In this document: positions 1-10,754 of the stretch, one piece after another
Numbering within the stretch: position 1 is the first letter of the stretch
How the letters are laid out: each line of letters starts with the position of its first letter
Origin: Litorivita pollutaquae
Lineage (GTDB): Bacteria > Pseudomonadota > Alphaproteobacteria > Rhodobacterales > Rhodobacteraceae
NCBI RefSeq assembly: GCF_003205515.1
Contig: NZ_KZ826487.1
Location: 1 to 64,000 of the forward strand
DNA: 64,000 nucleotides
Direction: 5' to 3'
The notes under the pieces: generated by a model
Told to the model about the DNA's origin: nothing
Databases searched by the model: none
Seen by the model: the letters and a program-made list of their open reading frames with translations, nothing else
Program-made: the position numbers and the translations under genes

Positions 1-64
1 GCCCACTGGTCAGCGCGATACGCACCGCATCCTGGCGGAATTCGTCCGTCCGTTTCAATCCCAT
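1..64 (-). CDS. IS3-family transposase OrfA, N-terminal fragment
   Basis: Twenty-one codons are visible, starting MGLKRTDEFRQDAVRIAL. This matches the N-terminus of the small helix-turn-helix OrfA proteins of IS3 elements common in Rhodobacteraceae; OrfA is normally about 90-100 residues and is followed by OrfB through programmed frameshifting. A strong ribosome binding site (AAAGGAG) sits 6-8 bases before the ATG. The gene runs off the left edge. Family assignment rests on sequence recall of the N-terminus only. Confidence 0.7.
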   Translation of the reverse strand, partial: MGLKRTDEFRQDAVRIALTSG

Positions 65-121
65 AGTCAGTCTCCTTTGTTGCAGTAAATGCTATCAAAG
101 GAGCGGCATCAAACCGCGACA
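1..121 (-). mobile_element. IS3-family insertion sequence, terminal part (continues beyond window)
   Basis: The reverse strand carries the start of an IS3-type transposase OrfA. It is preceded by a leader whose outer end reads TGTCGCGGTTTGATGCC, and the TG at its tip is typical of IS3-family inverted repeats. I place the element boundary at base 121; base 122 onward looks like host coding sequence. The other end of the element lies outside the window, so intactness and the target-site duplication cannot be judged. Confidence 0.7.
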
Positions 122-222
122 GGTCCATATCGGAGCTTTCGACCTTCTTCATCCTCCAACTCTGCCGTGTGGAAAAAGCCTTGGCCTACAGCGCGTTGTT
201 GACGACGGTTTTGGAGTGTCAT
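122..222 (-). pseudogene. 5' end of a gene cut by the IS element; possible MBL-fold hydrolase
   Basis: Reading leftward from an ATG at base 222, with AAAGGA correctly placed upstream, there is an open frame of about 33 codons beginning MTLQNRRQQRAVGQGFFHTA and continuing through an acidic stretch (ELEDEEG) to KLRYG. It ends where the IS begins. The VGQGFFHT pattern followed by a short acidic stretch resembles the first strand of some metallo-beta-lactamase-fold proteins, but the metal-binding HxHxDH region would lie beyond the insertion and is not visible. The good start signal and codon use argue for a real gene; its identity is tentative. Confidence 0.4.
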
Positions 223-644
223 TGCTTTGTCCTTTGGAAAGTACGCATTGGCTGAGCCAAAATGTTGATGCTTCGATCCCAATCCGTCCTATCGGGCACC
301 TGTGTGTTTGATCCAAGGAGGTATAGTTCTCGCTAAAAAATTGCCTTCAGTGGACACTTCCGCGAGAATTTTGATCCGTTTTCAAGGATCTATTTGAGGG
401 CGCACGAATTGTCACATTGCGAGTATGCCTTCATGGGCAATGAGCAAAAATCTGACCAATGTCAGAATGGAGCTTCCTTTCTAACCAAAAGGGATGCGGA
501 AGACGTAGCTTAAATTTCTAAACGAGGTAATTTAACGAAAGTCGCGTAAGGTCCTGAATATAAAGTATTTAATAACTTTACCATCTATCTGCGACGCGCA
601 AACTTATGCGCGCCGTGCAATTTTATCCGCTTCCCTACAGCGGT
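223..644. other. intergenic region without a recognisable gene
   Basis: About 420 bases between the disrupted gene and the end of gyrB. The stretch is more AT-rich than the rest of the window, especially near 560-590. A weak dyad (GATCC at 373-377, GGATC at 386-390) and a wider one (TTCTCGC at 327-333, GCGAGAA at 362-368) are present. No long open frame with a start signal was found, and no clear gyrB terminator. Confidence 0.5.
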
Positions 645-3155
<2,511 letters not shown>

Positions 3156-3221
3156 TTATCCGTGCTGCTCAATGCGGGCATCGATGCCGTGAGATATCTG
3201 TATCATCCTCGTTGTGCGCAC

Positions 3222-3842
3222 CTATGCGAAGGGAATGATCACCGCCACACAGAGCATCAAAGCACCGGCGACAAGGTTGGTGCGGTAAAGGGCCCTCGGC
3301 GATGTCATCGCGCCGCGCAGATGTCCGATCATCCCGGCCATTATCAGGTTGCCAACCAAGGGAACCGCCGCCGAAATAGCGCAAATTGCAATGATATCAA
3401 AACGCGTCACGGCGGTCAGGTCAAAGAACCCCGGCAGCAGCCCCATATAGAACAAGATTGCCTTGGGGTTACCGAAGATCACTGCCAGTCCGGCAATAAA
3501 TCCGGCCCATTTCCCCGGACGGGTCAAACGGCTGTCGGCAGAGATGGTTTTGTCGGCATTAAGGATCAACAAAGCCCCCATACATGCAAACATCAAAGCC
3601 GCCACATATCGCAGGGCCACCATCACCGAGCCATAGGTGCCAACGATCCACGATACCCCCAAGACCGCCAGAAACGGCCAGATTACATCGCCGACCACCA
3701 CTCCAAGCGCCAAGGGCCACGCTGCATGGAAGCCCCCCGACAAAGCCCGCGCTCCAAGCGCGAGCCATACCGGACCCGGTGTCAGGAACAGCACGAAAAG
3801 CGCGCCCGCGTAGAGCAGAAGATCGGCAAGCGAAAGGGTCAT
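3222..3842 (-). CDS. LysE/RhtB-family amino-acid exporter
   Basis: A 206-residue integral membrane protein of the LysE/RhtB superfamily, which exports amino acids such as lysine, homoserine or threonine across the inner membrane. The N-terminal signature LFLTPGPVWLALGARALSGG matches the family's conserved TPGP and G-x-A region. Roughly six hydrophobic segments follow, with the usual charged loop around residues 105-125. Its start lies 3 bases after the recF stop with AGGA just upstream, so it is probably cotranscribed with recF. The substrate cannot be inferred. The gene interrupts what is a direct recF-gyrB link in many bacteria. Confidence 0.85.
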   Translation of the reverse strand: MTLSLADLLLYAGALFVLFLTPGPVWLALGARALSGGFHAAWPLALGVVVGDVIWPFLAVLGVSWIVGTYGSVMVALRYVAALMFACMGALLILNADKTISADSRLTRPGKWAGFIAGLAVIFGNPKAILFYMGLLPGFFDLTAVTRFDIIAICAISAAVPLVGNLIMAGMIGHLRGAMTSPRALYRTNLVAGALMLCVAVIIPFA

Positions 3843-3845
3843 GGC

Positions 3846-4952
3846 CTATCCTGACGTTGAGATGGTGGAAACGCCAGCCTCTTCGCGGACCTCCACGGAC
3901 ATCGCGCGGGCGCCCAATTCGGCAAATTGTTCCGGTCCTGTGCCGGTCATCCACGCCTGCGCCCCCAAGGCGCAGATCTCGTCATAAAGCGCATGGCGGC
4001 GGGCGGCATCCAAATGGGCGGCGACCTCATCGAGCAACAGCAAGGGCGGCGCGCCGAAATCGGCGGTTAAGGCGCGGGCATTGGCAAGGATCAAAGAGAC
4101 CAGCAAGGCTTTCTGCTCGCCAGTCGAGCAATCGCGCGCGGCCACGCCTTTTGCACGGTAGGTGCCGACCAAGTCGGCGCGGTGCGGCCCGATCAAGGTG
4201 CGCCCTGCATAAAGATCCCTGCGGCGGTTTTCGGCCAGCGCGGCGGCAAATTCTTCGGCGCTCTGGGGCATTCCACCCTCGCGGTGAGCCAATTCCAGAT
4301 CTGCGTGGGGGAAAGCGGTCTGTGCTTCATCTTGCGCGGCGGCCAATAGGCCAAGCGCGCGCAGGCGGGCGGCATGGATCGCGGCGCCGGCCTTGGCCAT
4401 CTGTCCTTCCAATGCGCCATACCAATGGGCATCGCGCTGTTGATCTTTGAGCAGACGGTTGCGTTCGCGCATCGCTTTTTCATAGGTGAGCGAGGCTTCG
4501 GCATGATCGGGGATAAAGCTCATGGTCATGCGGTCCAAAAACCGCCGCCGCCCTTCGGCGCCTTCAATCCACAAACGGTCCATCGCGGGCACCAGCCATA
4601 GCACCCGCGCGATCCGGCCAAGCGCGACCTGCGTTGCGGTTTTGCCGTCAATCTTGAGCTGACGCGCGCCGCCCGGTTCGGACCAGATTTCGATCTCGTG
4701 TATTTGGTGCAGGGAGCGCAGGACGCCTGTGACCTTCCACCCGAGCGCCTCGGGCCGCCGCGCCATCTCTTGCGCTGCCGCCCGCCTCAAACCGCGCCCG
4801 GGCGAGAACAGCGATACGGCTTCCAATACATTGGTTTTGCCCGCGCCGTTTGGCCCATGAAGCACCACAGGCCGCCCATCGCTTTCAATCCGTCCGTGAC
4901 GGTGTGAGCGAAAATGCGACAGGGTCAGTTCGGTGAGGGCAAGTTGGGACAT
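3846..4952 (-). CDS. recF: DNA replication and repair protein RecF
   Basis: SMC-like ATPase that, with RecO and RecR, loads RecA on gapped DNA and supports stalled forks. The protein has 368 residues, normal for RecF. Walker A is GPNGAGKT (residues 33-40) near the N-terminus. The ABC-type signature region appears as CSTGEQKALLVSLILANAR, and Walker B as LLLLDEVAAHLDAARR. The stop codon TAG is followed after 3 bases by the lysE start. The gene lies 75 bases downstream of dnaN in the same direction, the standard arrangement. Confidence 0.96.
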   Translation of the reverse strand: MSQLALTELTLSHFRSHRHGRIESDGRPVVLHGPNGAGKTNVLEAVSLFSPGRGLRRAAAQEMARRPEALGWKVTGVLRSLHQIHEIEIWSEPGGARQLKIDGKTATQVALGRIARVLWLVPAMDRLWIEGAEGRRRFLDRMTMSFIPDHAEASLTYEKAMRERNRLLKDQQRDAHWYGALEGQMAKAGAAIHAARLRALGLLAAAQDEAQTAFPHADLELAHREGGMPQSAEEFAAALAENRRRDLYAGRTLIGPHRADLVGTYRAKGVAARDCSTGEQKALLVSLILANARALTADFGAPPLLLLDEVAAHLDAARRHALYDEICALGAQAWMTGTGPEQFAELGARAMSVEVREEAGVSTISTSG

Positions 4953-5027
4953 GGGCCTAGGTCAAATGCAAAACGGCGGCGCGGGAATGCCCGCCGCCGC
5001 CGCAGATTGGGTCAGGCAGAGCGCCCG

Positions 5028-6146
5028 TCAAACCCGCATCGGCATGACGACGTAAACCGCCGATGTGTCATTGCCTTCGCGCATCAACGTCGGATCGCCC
5101 GCCGAATTGAACAGGAATACAGCGTTCTCGCGGTCTACCTGACTGGCGATTTCCAAAAGATATTTCGCATTGAACCCGATTTCCAAACGCTCGTCGCCGT
5201 AAGCCACGGCCAGCTCTTCTTCGGCGGCGCCGCTGTCGGGGGCATTGACCGAGAGAACCAAACGGTCCTCGTCGAGGGAGAGTTTCACGGCGCGCGAGCG
5301 TTCGGAGGATACCGTGGCCACACGGTCGACCGCATTGGCGAAATCCTTGGCGTCGACTTCCAGTTTACGGGTGTTGCCTTGCGGAATGACGCGGGTGTAA
5401 TCGGGGAATGTGCCGTCGATGACCTTTGAGGTCAGCGTGATGTCCGGCGTGGCAAAACGCACTTTGGTTTCCGACACCGAGACGGCGATTTTCATCTCGT
5501 CATCATCCAAAAGCTTACGCAATTCGCCAACGGTTTTGCGCGGGACAATCACACCGGGCATATCCGCCGCCCCTTCCGGCAGGTCCGCGTCGATCCGCGC
5601 AAGGCGATGGCCATCCGTCGCCACACAGCGCAGAACCTTGCCGCCATCGGCATCCGAGACGTGCATATAAACACCGTTGAGGTAGTAGCGCGTTTCTTCG
5701 GTCGAAATCGCAAATTTGGATTTGTCGAACAGGCGGCGCAAAACCGCAGCATTGCAGGAGAAGTTCGAGCTGTATTCCGACGAGGCCATCACCGGAAAAT
5801 CTTCTTTCGGCAAGGTGGCGAGGTTGAAATTCGAGCGGCCGGCTTCGACTGTCAAACGTCCGGCCGCCGCATCATCGGTCAGCGTGACCATCGATCCATC
5901 AGGCAATTTGCGCACGATTTCATGCAACATCACCGCAGAGACCGTTGTTGCCCCGGCGCGTTCGACCATGGCATCGGCCTTGTCCACCACTTCGATGTCC
6001 AAATCCGTGGCGCGGAAGTTCACGGTATTGCCCTCGGCCTCGATCAAGACATTGGCGAGGATCGGAATGGTATTGCGGCGCTCGACCACGGATTGCGCTT
6101 GCGACACTGCCTTAAGCAGGCTTGCGCGTTCGATGCTGAGTTTCAT
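5028..6146 (-). CDS. dnaN: DNA polymerase III beta subunit (sliding clamp)
   Basis: A 372-residue beta clamp; dimers of three-domain subunits encircle DNA and tether polymerase III and other clamp-binding proteins. The N-terminus MKLSIERASLLKAVSQAQSV and the middle motif YYLNGVYMHV are typical, as is the C-terminal VYVVMPMRV, which forms part of the partner-binding pocket (the usual MPMR ending). I chose the ATG at 6146 because AGGAGCGAGGGA precedes it; an upstream in-frame start adds 24 residues foreign to the family. It lies 190 bases downstream of dnaA. Confidence 0.97.
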   Translation of the reverse strand: MKLSIERASLLKAVSQAQSVVERRNTIPILANVLIEAEGNTVNFRATDLDIEVVDKADAMVERAGATTVSAVMLHEIVRKLPDGSMVTLTDDAAAGRLTVEAGRSNFNLATLPKEDFPVMASSEYSSNFSCNAAVLRRLFDKSKFAISTEETRYYLNGVYMHVSDADGGKVLRCVATDGHRLARIDADLPEGAADMPGVIVPRKTVGELRKLLDDDEMKIAVSVSETKVRFATPDITLTSKVIDGTFPDYTRVIPQGNTRKLEVDAKDFANAVDRVATVSSERSRAVKLSLDEDRLVLSVNAPDSGAAEEELAVAYGDERLEIGFNAKYLLEIASQVDRENAVFLFNSAGDPTLMREGNDTSAVYVVMPMRV

Positions 6147-6275
6147 ATCCCTCGCTCCTATTCGAGTAGCGCCCTGAGGCTGGGAGGGTGAGGTTATCCC
6201 AATCCCCCTCATGCTCAAGCGTTTTTGTTGTTTTCCGCTGTAATTCGGGGGGCGTCAAGGGCAGGGCGCGCCCAA

Positions 6276-6306
6276 AGGGCCGCAGTTGCGGATGCAAGGC
6301 GGCCCT
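6276..6306. promoter_or_regulatory. inverted repeat in the dnaA-dnaN spacer
   Basis: AGGGCCGC (6276-6283) and GCGGCCCT (6299-6306) form a perfect 8-bp stem with a 15-base loop, between the dnaA stop and the dnaN start. No T-run follows on the transcribed strand, so it is more likely an attenuator, processing site or RNA-stability element than an efficient terminator. Confidence 0.4.
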
Positions 6307-6336
6307 ATGGCAATTTTGCCTCAAACTGTGGCTTGG

Positions 6337-7743
6337 TTAGGCCTCCAGCGTGCGGCGGAGCAATTCGAGATCTTCGGCGATTTGCCCGTCGGAAATGCGC
6401 AATTCTTCGATCCGCTTGACGCCATGCATGACCGTGGTGTGGTCGCGACCCCCAAAGCGGCGGCCAATCTCGGGCAGGCTGCGCGAGGTCAGCTGCTTGG
6501 CCAGATACATCGCCACCTGACGCGGGCGGGCAAAGTTGCGCACTCGTTTCGGCCCGATCATATCCGACAGGCGGATGTTGTAATGTTCCGATACGCGGCG
6601 TTGAATTTCCTCGACGGTGATCTTGCGTTCCGAGGCGCGCAACACATCGGCAAGGCAATCATGGGTCAGCTCCATCGTGATCTCACGCCCCACCAAGGAT
6701 GCAAAAGCGAAGAGACGGGTCAGAGCGCCTTCGAGCACGCGCACATTGGTCGAAATACGATGCGCAAGGAATTCGAGAACGCCATCCGTCATCACCAAAT
6801 CGGGATATTGTTTGCGGAAGGTTTCGGTCTTGGTCTGCAAAATCCCGAGGCGCAATTCGTAATCTGTCGGGTGCAGGTCAACCACAAGACCGCATTGCAG
6901 GCGCGATTTGATCCGCTCTTCAAGATCCTTGATTTCGCCGGGGGCGCGGTCGGCGGAAATGATGATCTGTTTGTTCTGATCCACCAATGCGTTGAACGTG
7001 TGGAAGAACTCTTCTTGGGTGCTGTCCTTGCCGGCGATGAATTGCACGTCATCGACCATCAAGACATCCACGGAACGGAAGAGCGATTTGAAATCCATCA
7101 TCTTGCGTTCGCGCAGGGCTTGCACAAACCGGTACATGAATTGTTCCGCCGACAGGTAGACCACGTTCAGATCCGGGCGGTTGACCGACAAGTCCCATGC
7201 AATCGCATGCATCAGGTGGGTTTTGCCCAAGCCGACGCCGCCATAAAGAAACAGCGGGTTGAACGTCACGGGGCCGCCTTCGCCAACGCGTTTGGCGGCC
7301 GCATGGGCCAGCTCATTGGGCTTGCCGACGACGAAGCTGTCAAAGGTGAACCGTTCGTCCAGCGGCGCCGCCGGAAGCAAATCGCGGTTGGTTCCTGCAT
7401 GTTGTGCACCTGTGCTGCGTGCCGCATCGGGGCGCGCTGCCACTTTGGTTTCGACCGGTTTTGCCCCGTTTGGCTTCGCAGCCGCCGAGCGCATTGCGGT
7501 ATTGGCCGGAACCCTGAATTGCACGCGGCGCACATCGGTACCCGCATTGGTCATCTGAAACAGGATCAGATCACCGAAGTTTTGTTTTACATAATTGCCA
7601 AGAAACGTCGTCGGCACGTGGAAGGTGGCCACGCCCTCGGTAATCTCGAAAAATTCGAGCGGCTCAATCCAGTTGGCGTAATTATTGCGCCCGACGGTCT
7701 TAAGCAGATTTTGTTTCAGCTCGCCCCATTGTTCTTGTGTCAT
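6337..7743 (-). CDS. dnaA: chromosomal replication initiator protein DnaA
   Basis: AAA+ ATPase that binds DnaA boxes and unwinds oriC. With a start at 7743 the protein is 468 residues, as expected. Domain I occupies about residues 1-75 (TVGRNNYANWIEPLEFF), followed by a low-complexity linker. Walker A is GGVGLGKT (168-175) and Walker B is VLMVDDVQFI. The C-terminal DNA-binding signature is GGRDHTTVMHGVKRI. The start is uncertain: the ATG at 7743 gives the family N-terminus (MTQEQWGELK) but has a poor ribosome site (GGGGACGG). A GTG at 7785 would add 14 residues. It heads the leftward replication block. Confidence 0.95.
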   Translation of the reverse strand: MTQEQWGELKQNLLKTVGRNNYANWIEPLEFFEITEGVATFHVPTTFLGNYVKQNFGDLILFQMTNAGTDVRRVQFRVPANTAMRSAAAKPNGAKPVETKVAARPDAARSTGAQHAGTNRDLLPAAPLDERFTFDSFVVGKPNELAHAAAKRVGEGGPVTFNPLFLYGGVGLGKTHLMHAIAWDLSVNRPDLNVVYLSAEQFMYRFVQALRERKMMDFKSLFRSVDVLMVDDVQFIAGKDSTQEEFFHTFNALVDQNKQIIISADRAPGEIKDLEERIKSRLQCGLVVDLHPTDYELRLGILQTKTETFRKQYPDLVMTDGVLEFLAHRISTNVRVLEGALTRLFAFASLVGREITMELTHDCLADVLRASERKITVEEIQRRVSEHYNIRLSDMIGPKRVRNFARPRQVAMYLAKQLTSRSLPEIGRRFGGRDHTTVMHGVKRIEELRISDGQIAEDLELLRRTLEA

Positions 7744-8208
7744 CCGTCCCCGATCCACAGCAGAAGTTTGTTCCAAGTCAGTCACCCCAAAAATAAACGT
7801 CGCAGGCCTCCCACAGCCCCCGTCACAAAAGTTTGCCAGCGCACAGACCAACCAGCCCCATTGCCAACGGCAATGGGCGATAAAGTCCGGTTTGGACTAG
7901 CAAGCGCCACGCGCAACGATGTTTCCCCAGCATCAGGACAGGCCCCCGACGCACCATGCGTTAGCTTCGTGACGCAGTCTTGATCAAAGCGAGACGGGAA
8001 ATTCCCTCCCTGGTCCCTTTCTCCGGTTTGACGGGAATGGGTGAACAGGCTCCGTTCTTCTCAAGGCGATGTGAATCGCAAGACTGAAACTAGCAATTGA
8101 AACGGGCGGGCAGCAACTGATCTTCGACCTTGACTCGGGTTTTGCAAAAAAGAATCTCTTTGCCGTGAAAACCCGCGTTTGAAACACTGTTTTTATTGCT
8201 GCGAATGC
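7744..8208. other. dnaA upstream region, candidate replication origin
   Basis: No convincing gene lies between dnaA and the rpsT terminator. The region holds a perfect inverted repeat (7857-7877) and three GANTC sites at 8073-8077, 8132-8136 and 8152-8156. GANTC is the CcrM methylation target that helps time dnaA and origin activity in many alphaproteobacteria. Near-matches to a DnaA box are poor; the best is TGTGGATCG on the reverse strand at 7751-7759, with two mismatches. An origin role is inferred from position only. Confidence 0.35.
7857..7877. promoter_or_regulatory. perfect inverted repeat upstream of dnaA
   Basis: Arms CCCATTGCC (7857-7865) and GGCAATGGG (7869-7877) match perfectly over 9 bases around a 3-base centre (AAC). 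It lies about 115 bases before the dnaA start codon. It could be an operator or a short hairpin in the dnaA leader RNA; no known motif was recognised. Confidence 0.55.
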
Positions 8209-8240
8209 AAAAAGGCGCCCCAGTGACAGGGCGCCTTTTT
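8209..8240. terminator. rho-independent terminator after rpsT
   Basis: GGCGCCC (8214-8220) and GGGCGCC (8229-8235) form a 7-bp GC stem with an 8-base loop, flanked by A5 and T5 so that it can act on either strand. It lies about 95 bases beyond the rpsT stop and would insulate dnaA from rpsT transcription. Confidence 0.8.
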
Positions 8241-8334
8241 TATCAGTTGCTTAAGACTTTTGGCCGCGATGTTTCTACGGAAAACGGGTGGGCCGCTTAT
8301 GCTGCACACGCGTAACGACGCTTGTGCCTAAAGC

Positions 8335-8598
8335 TTAGCCGATTGCTTTAACGCGCGCCGAAAGGCGCGACATTTTGCGGGCAACGGTGTTCTTGTGGAA
8401 GATGCCCTTGCTCACACCGCGCATCAATTCGGGCTGTGCCGCGCGCAAAGCTGCTGCTGCGGCCTCCTTGTCGCCGGACTCGATGGCTTCTTCGACTTTG
8501 CGCAAGAAGGTCCGTACGCGCGAACGGCGGGCTTTGTTGATTTGGAAGCGTGCCTCGTTCTGACGGGCGCGTTTTTTTGCTTGGGGCGAATTAGCCAT
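8335..8598 (-). CDS. rpsT: 30S ribosomal protein S20
   Basis: An 87-residue basic protein that binds 16S rRNA early in 30S assembly. The N-terminus [18 protein letters not shown] and the C-terminal region [16 protein letters not shown] are characteristic of bS20, and the length is normal. An AGGTCTGATCACC stretch before the ATG serves as ribosome site. It is monocistronic, with a promoter candidate at 8723-8750 and a strong terminator at 8209-8240. rpsT next to dnaA is a common arrangement in Rhodobacteraceae. Confidence 0.97.
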   Translation of the reverse strand: MANSPQAKKRARQNEARFQINKARRSRVRTFLRKVEEAIESGDKEAAAAALRAAQPELMRGVSKGIFHKNTVARKMSRLSARVKAIG

Positions 8599-8915
8599 GG
8601 TGATCAGACCTCTATTTCGGTTCGGTGTCTCGGTTCAAATATGCAGAGCACCTCTCGCGGTCCCTATTTCGGGGGCGACTGATTCTAGCCTGAGCGGGCT
8701 CCACACGCATGTATTACGGCGGCGTATAGGGCCATTGGCGCAAAATGCAAAGCCCTATTTGCAAGCGCGGGCGATGATGAGGCAAAGGGCGGCGGCGGTC
8801 GGGCGGATGAAATTCACTCATTTCACTTCAAAAAAGAATGGTCCAGCAAGTGTTTGAACGCTTGCCGGACCAAATCAATCCTGTTTGGGGCGCATTGCTT
8901 GCCCCTATGGGCGCG
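8599..8915. other. rpsT leader/promoter region
   Basis: About 317 bases between the enoyl-CoA hydratase and rpsT, both leftward. Apart from the promoter candidate at 8723-8750, which implies a leader of roughly 115 bases, no gene or recognised riboswitch was seen. A long leader could allow S20 autoregulation, known in Escherichia coli, but no structure was confirmed. Confidence 0.4.
8723..8750 (-). promoter_or_regulatory. candidate sigma-70 promoter for rpsT
   Basis: On the reverse strand, TTGCAT (8745-8750) and TATACG (8723-8728) are separated by 16 bases. Each matches four of six consensus positions. It points at rpsT, 125 bases downstream. Confidence 0.4.
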
Positions 8916-9692
8916 CTATTTGTCGCGGAACTGCGCTGCGCGTTTCTCCATAAAGGCGCTCATGCCTTCTTTTTGGTCTTCGGTCGCAAACAGCGAGTGG
9001 AACACGCGGCGTTCGAACAAGAGACCTTCGCGCAATGTGGTTTCATAGGAGCGGTTGACCGCTTCTTTGACCACCATCACAGAAATCATCGATTTTTCGG
9101 CAATCTTGGCCGCGGCGCCCATGGTTTCTTCCATCAATTTCTTGCAGGGCACCACGCGGCTGACGAGGCCGGAGCGCTCGGCCTCTTCGGCGTCCATGAA
9201 GCGGCCGGTCAGGTTCATATCCATGGCTTTGGATTTGCCGACCAGACGCGTCAAACGCTGGGTGCCGCCGATGCCCGCGACAACGCCAAGGTTGATTTCC
9301 GGCTGGCCGAATTTCGCGGTGTCCGAACAGATGATGAAATCGCACATCATCGCCAATTCGCATCCGCCGCCAAGCGCATAGCCCGACACGGCGGCGATGA
9401 TCGGTTTGCGCACGCGCATGATTTGATCGGCCTCGGGGGTGAACAAATCTCCCGCGAATACGTCAACAAAGCTTTTGTCGCTCATCATTTTGATATCGGC
9501 GCCGGCGGCAAAGGCCTTTTCGGAACCGGTGATGACGATACAGCGGACTTTTTCATTGGCCTGCGCGTCGGCCAACGCGTGGGCCAATTCGCTCATCAAT
9601 TCGGCGTTCAGCGCGTTCATTGCGTCCGGCCGGTTCAGTTTCACAAGGGCAATGTGGTCTTCGACGTCAACAATGATGGTCTCATAGGCCAT
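8916..9692 (-). CDS. enoyl-CoA hydratase (crotonase family)
   Basis: A 258-residue crotonase that adds water across the 2,3 double bond of enoyl-CoA in beta-oxidation. The oxyanion-hole and catalytic regions are present: AAGADIKMM, GYALGGGCELAMMCD and FGQPEINLGVVAGIGGTQRL, with both catalytic glutamates (GGGCE and QPE). Start at MAYETIIVDV (9692); a longer frame adds 33 residues and overlaps the end of the oppositely read-through region of mutM. It is similar in length to FadB1x/PaaF-type enzymes of Rhodobacteraceae. It lies 77 bases downstream of mutM in the same direction. Substrate chain length is not determinable. Confidence 0.93.
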   Translation of the reverse strand: MAYETIIVDVEDHIALVKLNRPDAMNALNAELMSELAHALADAQANEKVRCIVITGSEKAFAAGADIKMMSDKSFVDVFAGDLFTPEADQIMRVRKPIIAAVSGYALGGGCELAMMCDFIICSDTAKFGQPEINLGVVAGIGGTQRLTRLVGKSKAMDMNLTGRFMDAEEAERSGLVSRVVPCKKLMEETMGAAAKIAEKSMISVMVVKEAVNRSYETTLREGLLFERRVFHSLFATEDQKEGMSAFMEKRAAQFRDK

Positions 9693-9769
9693 GGGAAAGC
9701 TCGTGGTTGTTTCAGGTAGGCTCGACTCCTGACCCATTCGGCCTGTGGGTTCAAGGATTTCTTGCCAAC

Positions 9770-10621
9770 TTACCGCTGACAGGCGGGACAATAGAAGGAG
9801 GAGCGACCGGATTGCACAATTCGGCGGATCTGTTTGCCGCAGGTTTCATTGCGGCATGGCTCGTTTTCGCGGCCATAAACATCAAAACTGTGCTGGAAAT
9901 AGCCAAGCTCGCCCGAGGCCTGCCGGAAATCCTTGAGGCTCGATCCGCCTGCGGCAATCGCCTCGGTCAAAACCGTGCGGATGATCGGCACGAGAGATTC
10001 GATTCGGCGTAGGGACAGGCTGCCGGCCTTGCGGGTGGGGTTGATGCCCGCGCGATACAGCGCTTCGCAGACATAGATGTTGCCCAACCCCGCCACAATT
10101 TTTTGATCCAGAAGCGCGGATTTGATCGGCATATTGCGCCCTTTGAGGGCGGCGACCAAATGCGCCTCATGGAAGCTATTGCCCAAAGGTTCCGGCCCGA
10201 TCGAAGCCAATAGCTTATGCGTCTCGGCGGTGGCGGTCGGCAGCAGGTCCATCGCACCAAACCGGCGCGGGTCGTTAAAGGTCACCCGCGCGCCGTTTTC
10301 CATATGGAACACCACATGGTCGTGTTTCTCCGGCATCGGATGTTCATGGGCAAAAATGCCCAAAGGGTCGCCCGATACGGTCATCCGCCCCGACATGCCC
10401 AGATGGATGAGCAAGGTTTCACCGCTGTCCAGATCCGCGAGGATATATTTCGATCGCCGCCGCAACGCCGTCACCCGCGCGCCGGTCAAACGATCCGCCA
10501 TGCGATCCGGAAACGGCCACCGCAGCCCTTCGCGGTTCACATCTGCGCGAGCAATCACCACGCCTTCCATCGCGGGCACAAGGCCGGTGCGGACAGTTTC
10601 GACCTCGGGTAATTCGGGCAT
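9770..10621 (-). CDS. mutM: formamidopyrimidine-DNA glycosylase
   Basis: Bifunctional base-excision-repair glycosylase/AP lyase that removes 8-oxoguanine and formamidopyrimidines. The start at 10621 gives [13 protein letters not shown], in which Pro2 (the mature N-terminus) and Glu3 are the catalytic residues. The C-terminal zinc finger is complete (CRNETC then CPAC, the last four-cysteine element, ending QR). At 283 residues the length is normal. An upstream start would hide the catalytic proline, so it is rejected. The gene is divergent from ubiE; the 133-base gap carries both promoters. This mutM-ubiE-ubiB layout is common in alphaproteobacteria. Confidence 0.97.
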   Translation of the reverse strand: MPELPEVETVRTGLVPAMEGVVIARADVNREGLRWPFPDRMADRLTGARVTALRRRSKYILADLDSGETLLIHLGMSGRMTVSGDPLGIFAHEHPMPEKHDHVVFHMENGARVTFNDPRRFGAMDLLPTATAETHKLLASIGPEPLGNSFHEAHLVAALKGRNMPIKSALLDQKIVAGLGNIYVCEALYRAGINPTRKAGSLSLRRIESLVPIIRTVLTEAIAAGGSSLKDFRQASGELGYFQHSFDVYGRENEPCRNETCGKQIRRIVQSGRSSFYCPACQR

Positions 10622-10754
10622 GGCGGTCTCCGGCGGCGCGCATCGGCGCGGCATTGTGGTCAAAGGGGCGCATTGCAGTAGGCGGCAAGCGCCCTATAAG
10701 GAAACACGAGAGAAGCGAAGTGCAAGGCCCAAGCGGGCCGCGAAGGCGGAAAAC

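Noticed and set aside
7751-7759. DnaA-box-like TGTGGATCG near the dnaA start
   Set aside because: Two mismatches to TGTGGATAA and no further boxes nearby, so not called as a site.
7984-8187. Short reverse-strand frame in the dnaA upstream region
   Set aside because: No similarity, no ribosome site, and it occupies a region better explained as regulatory.
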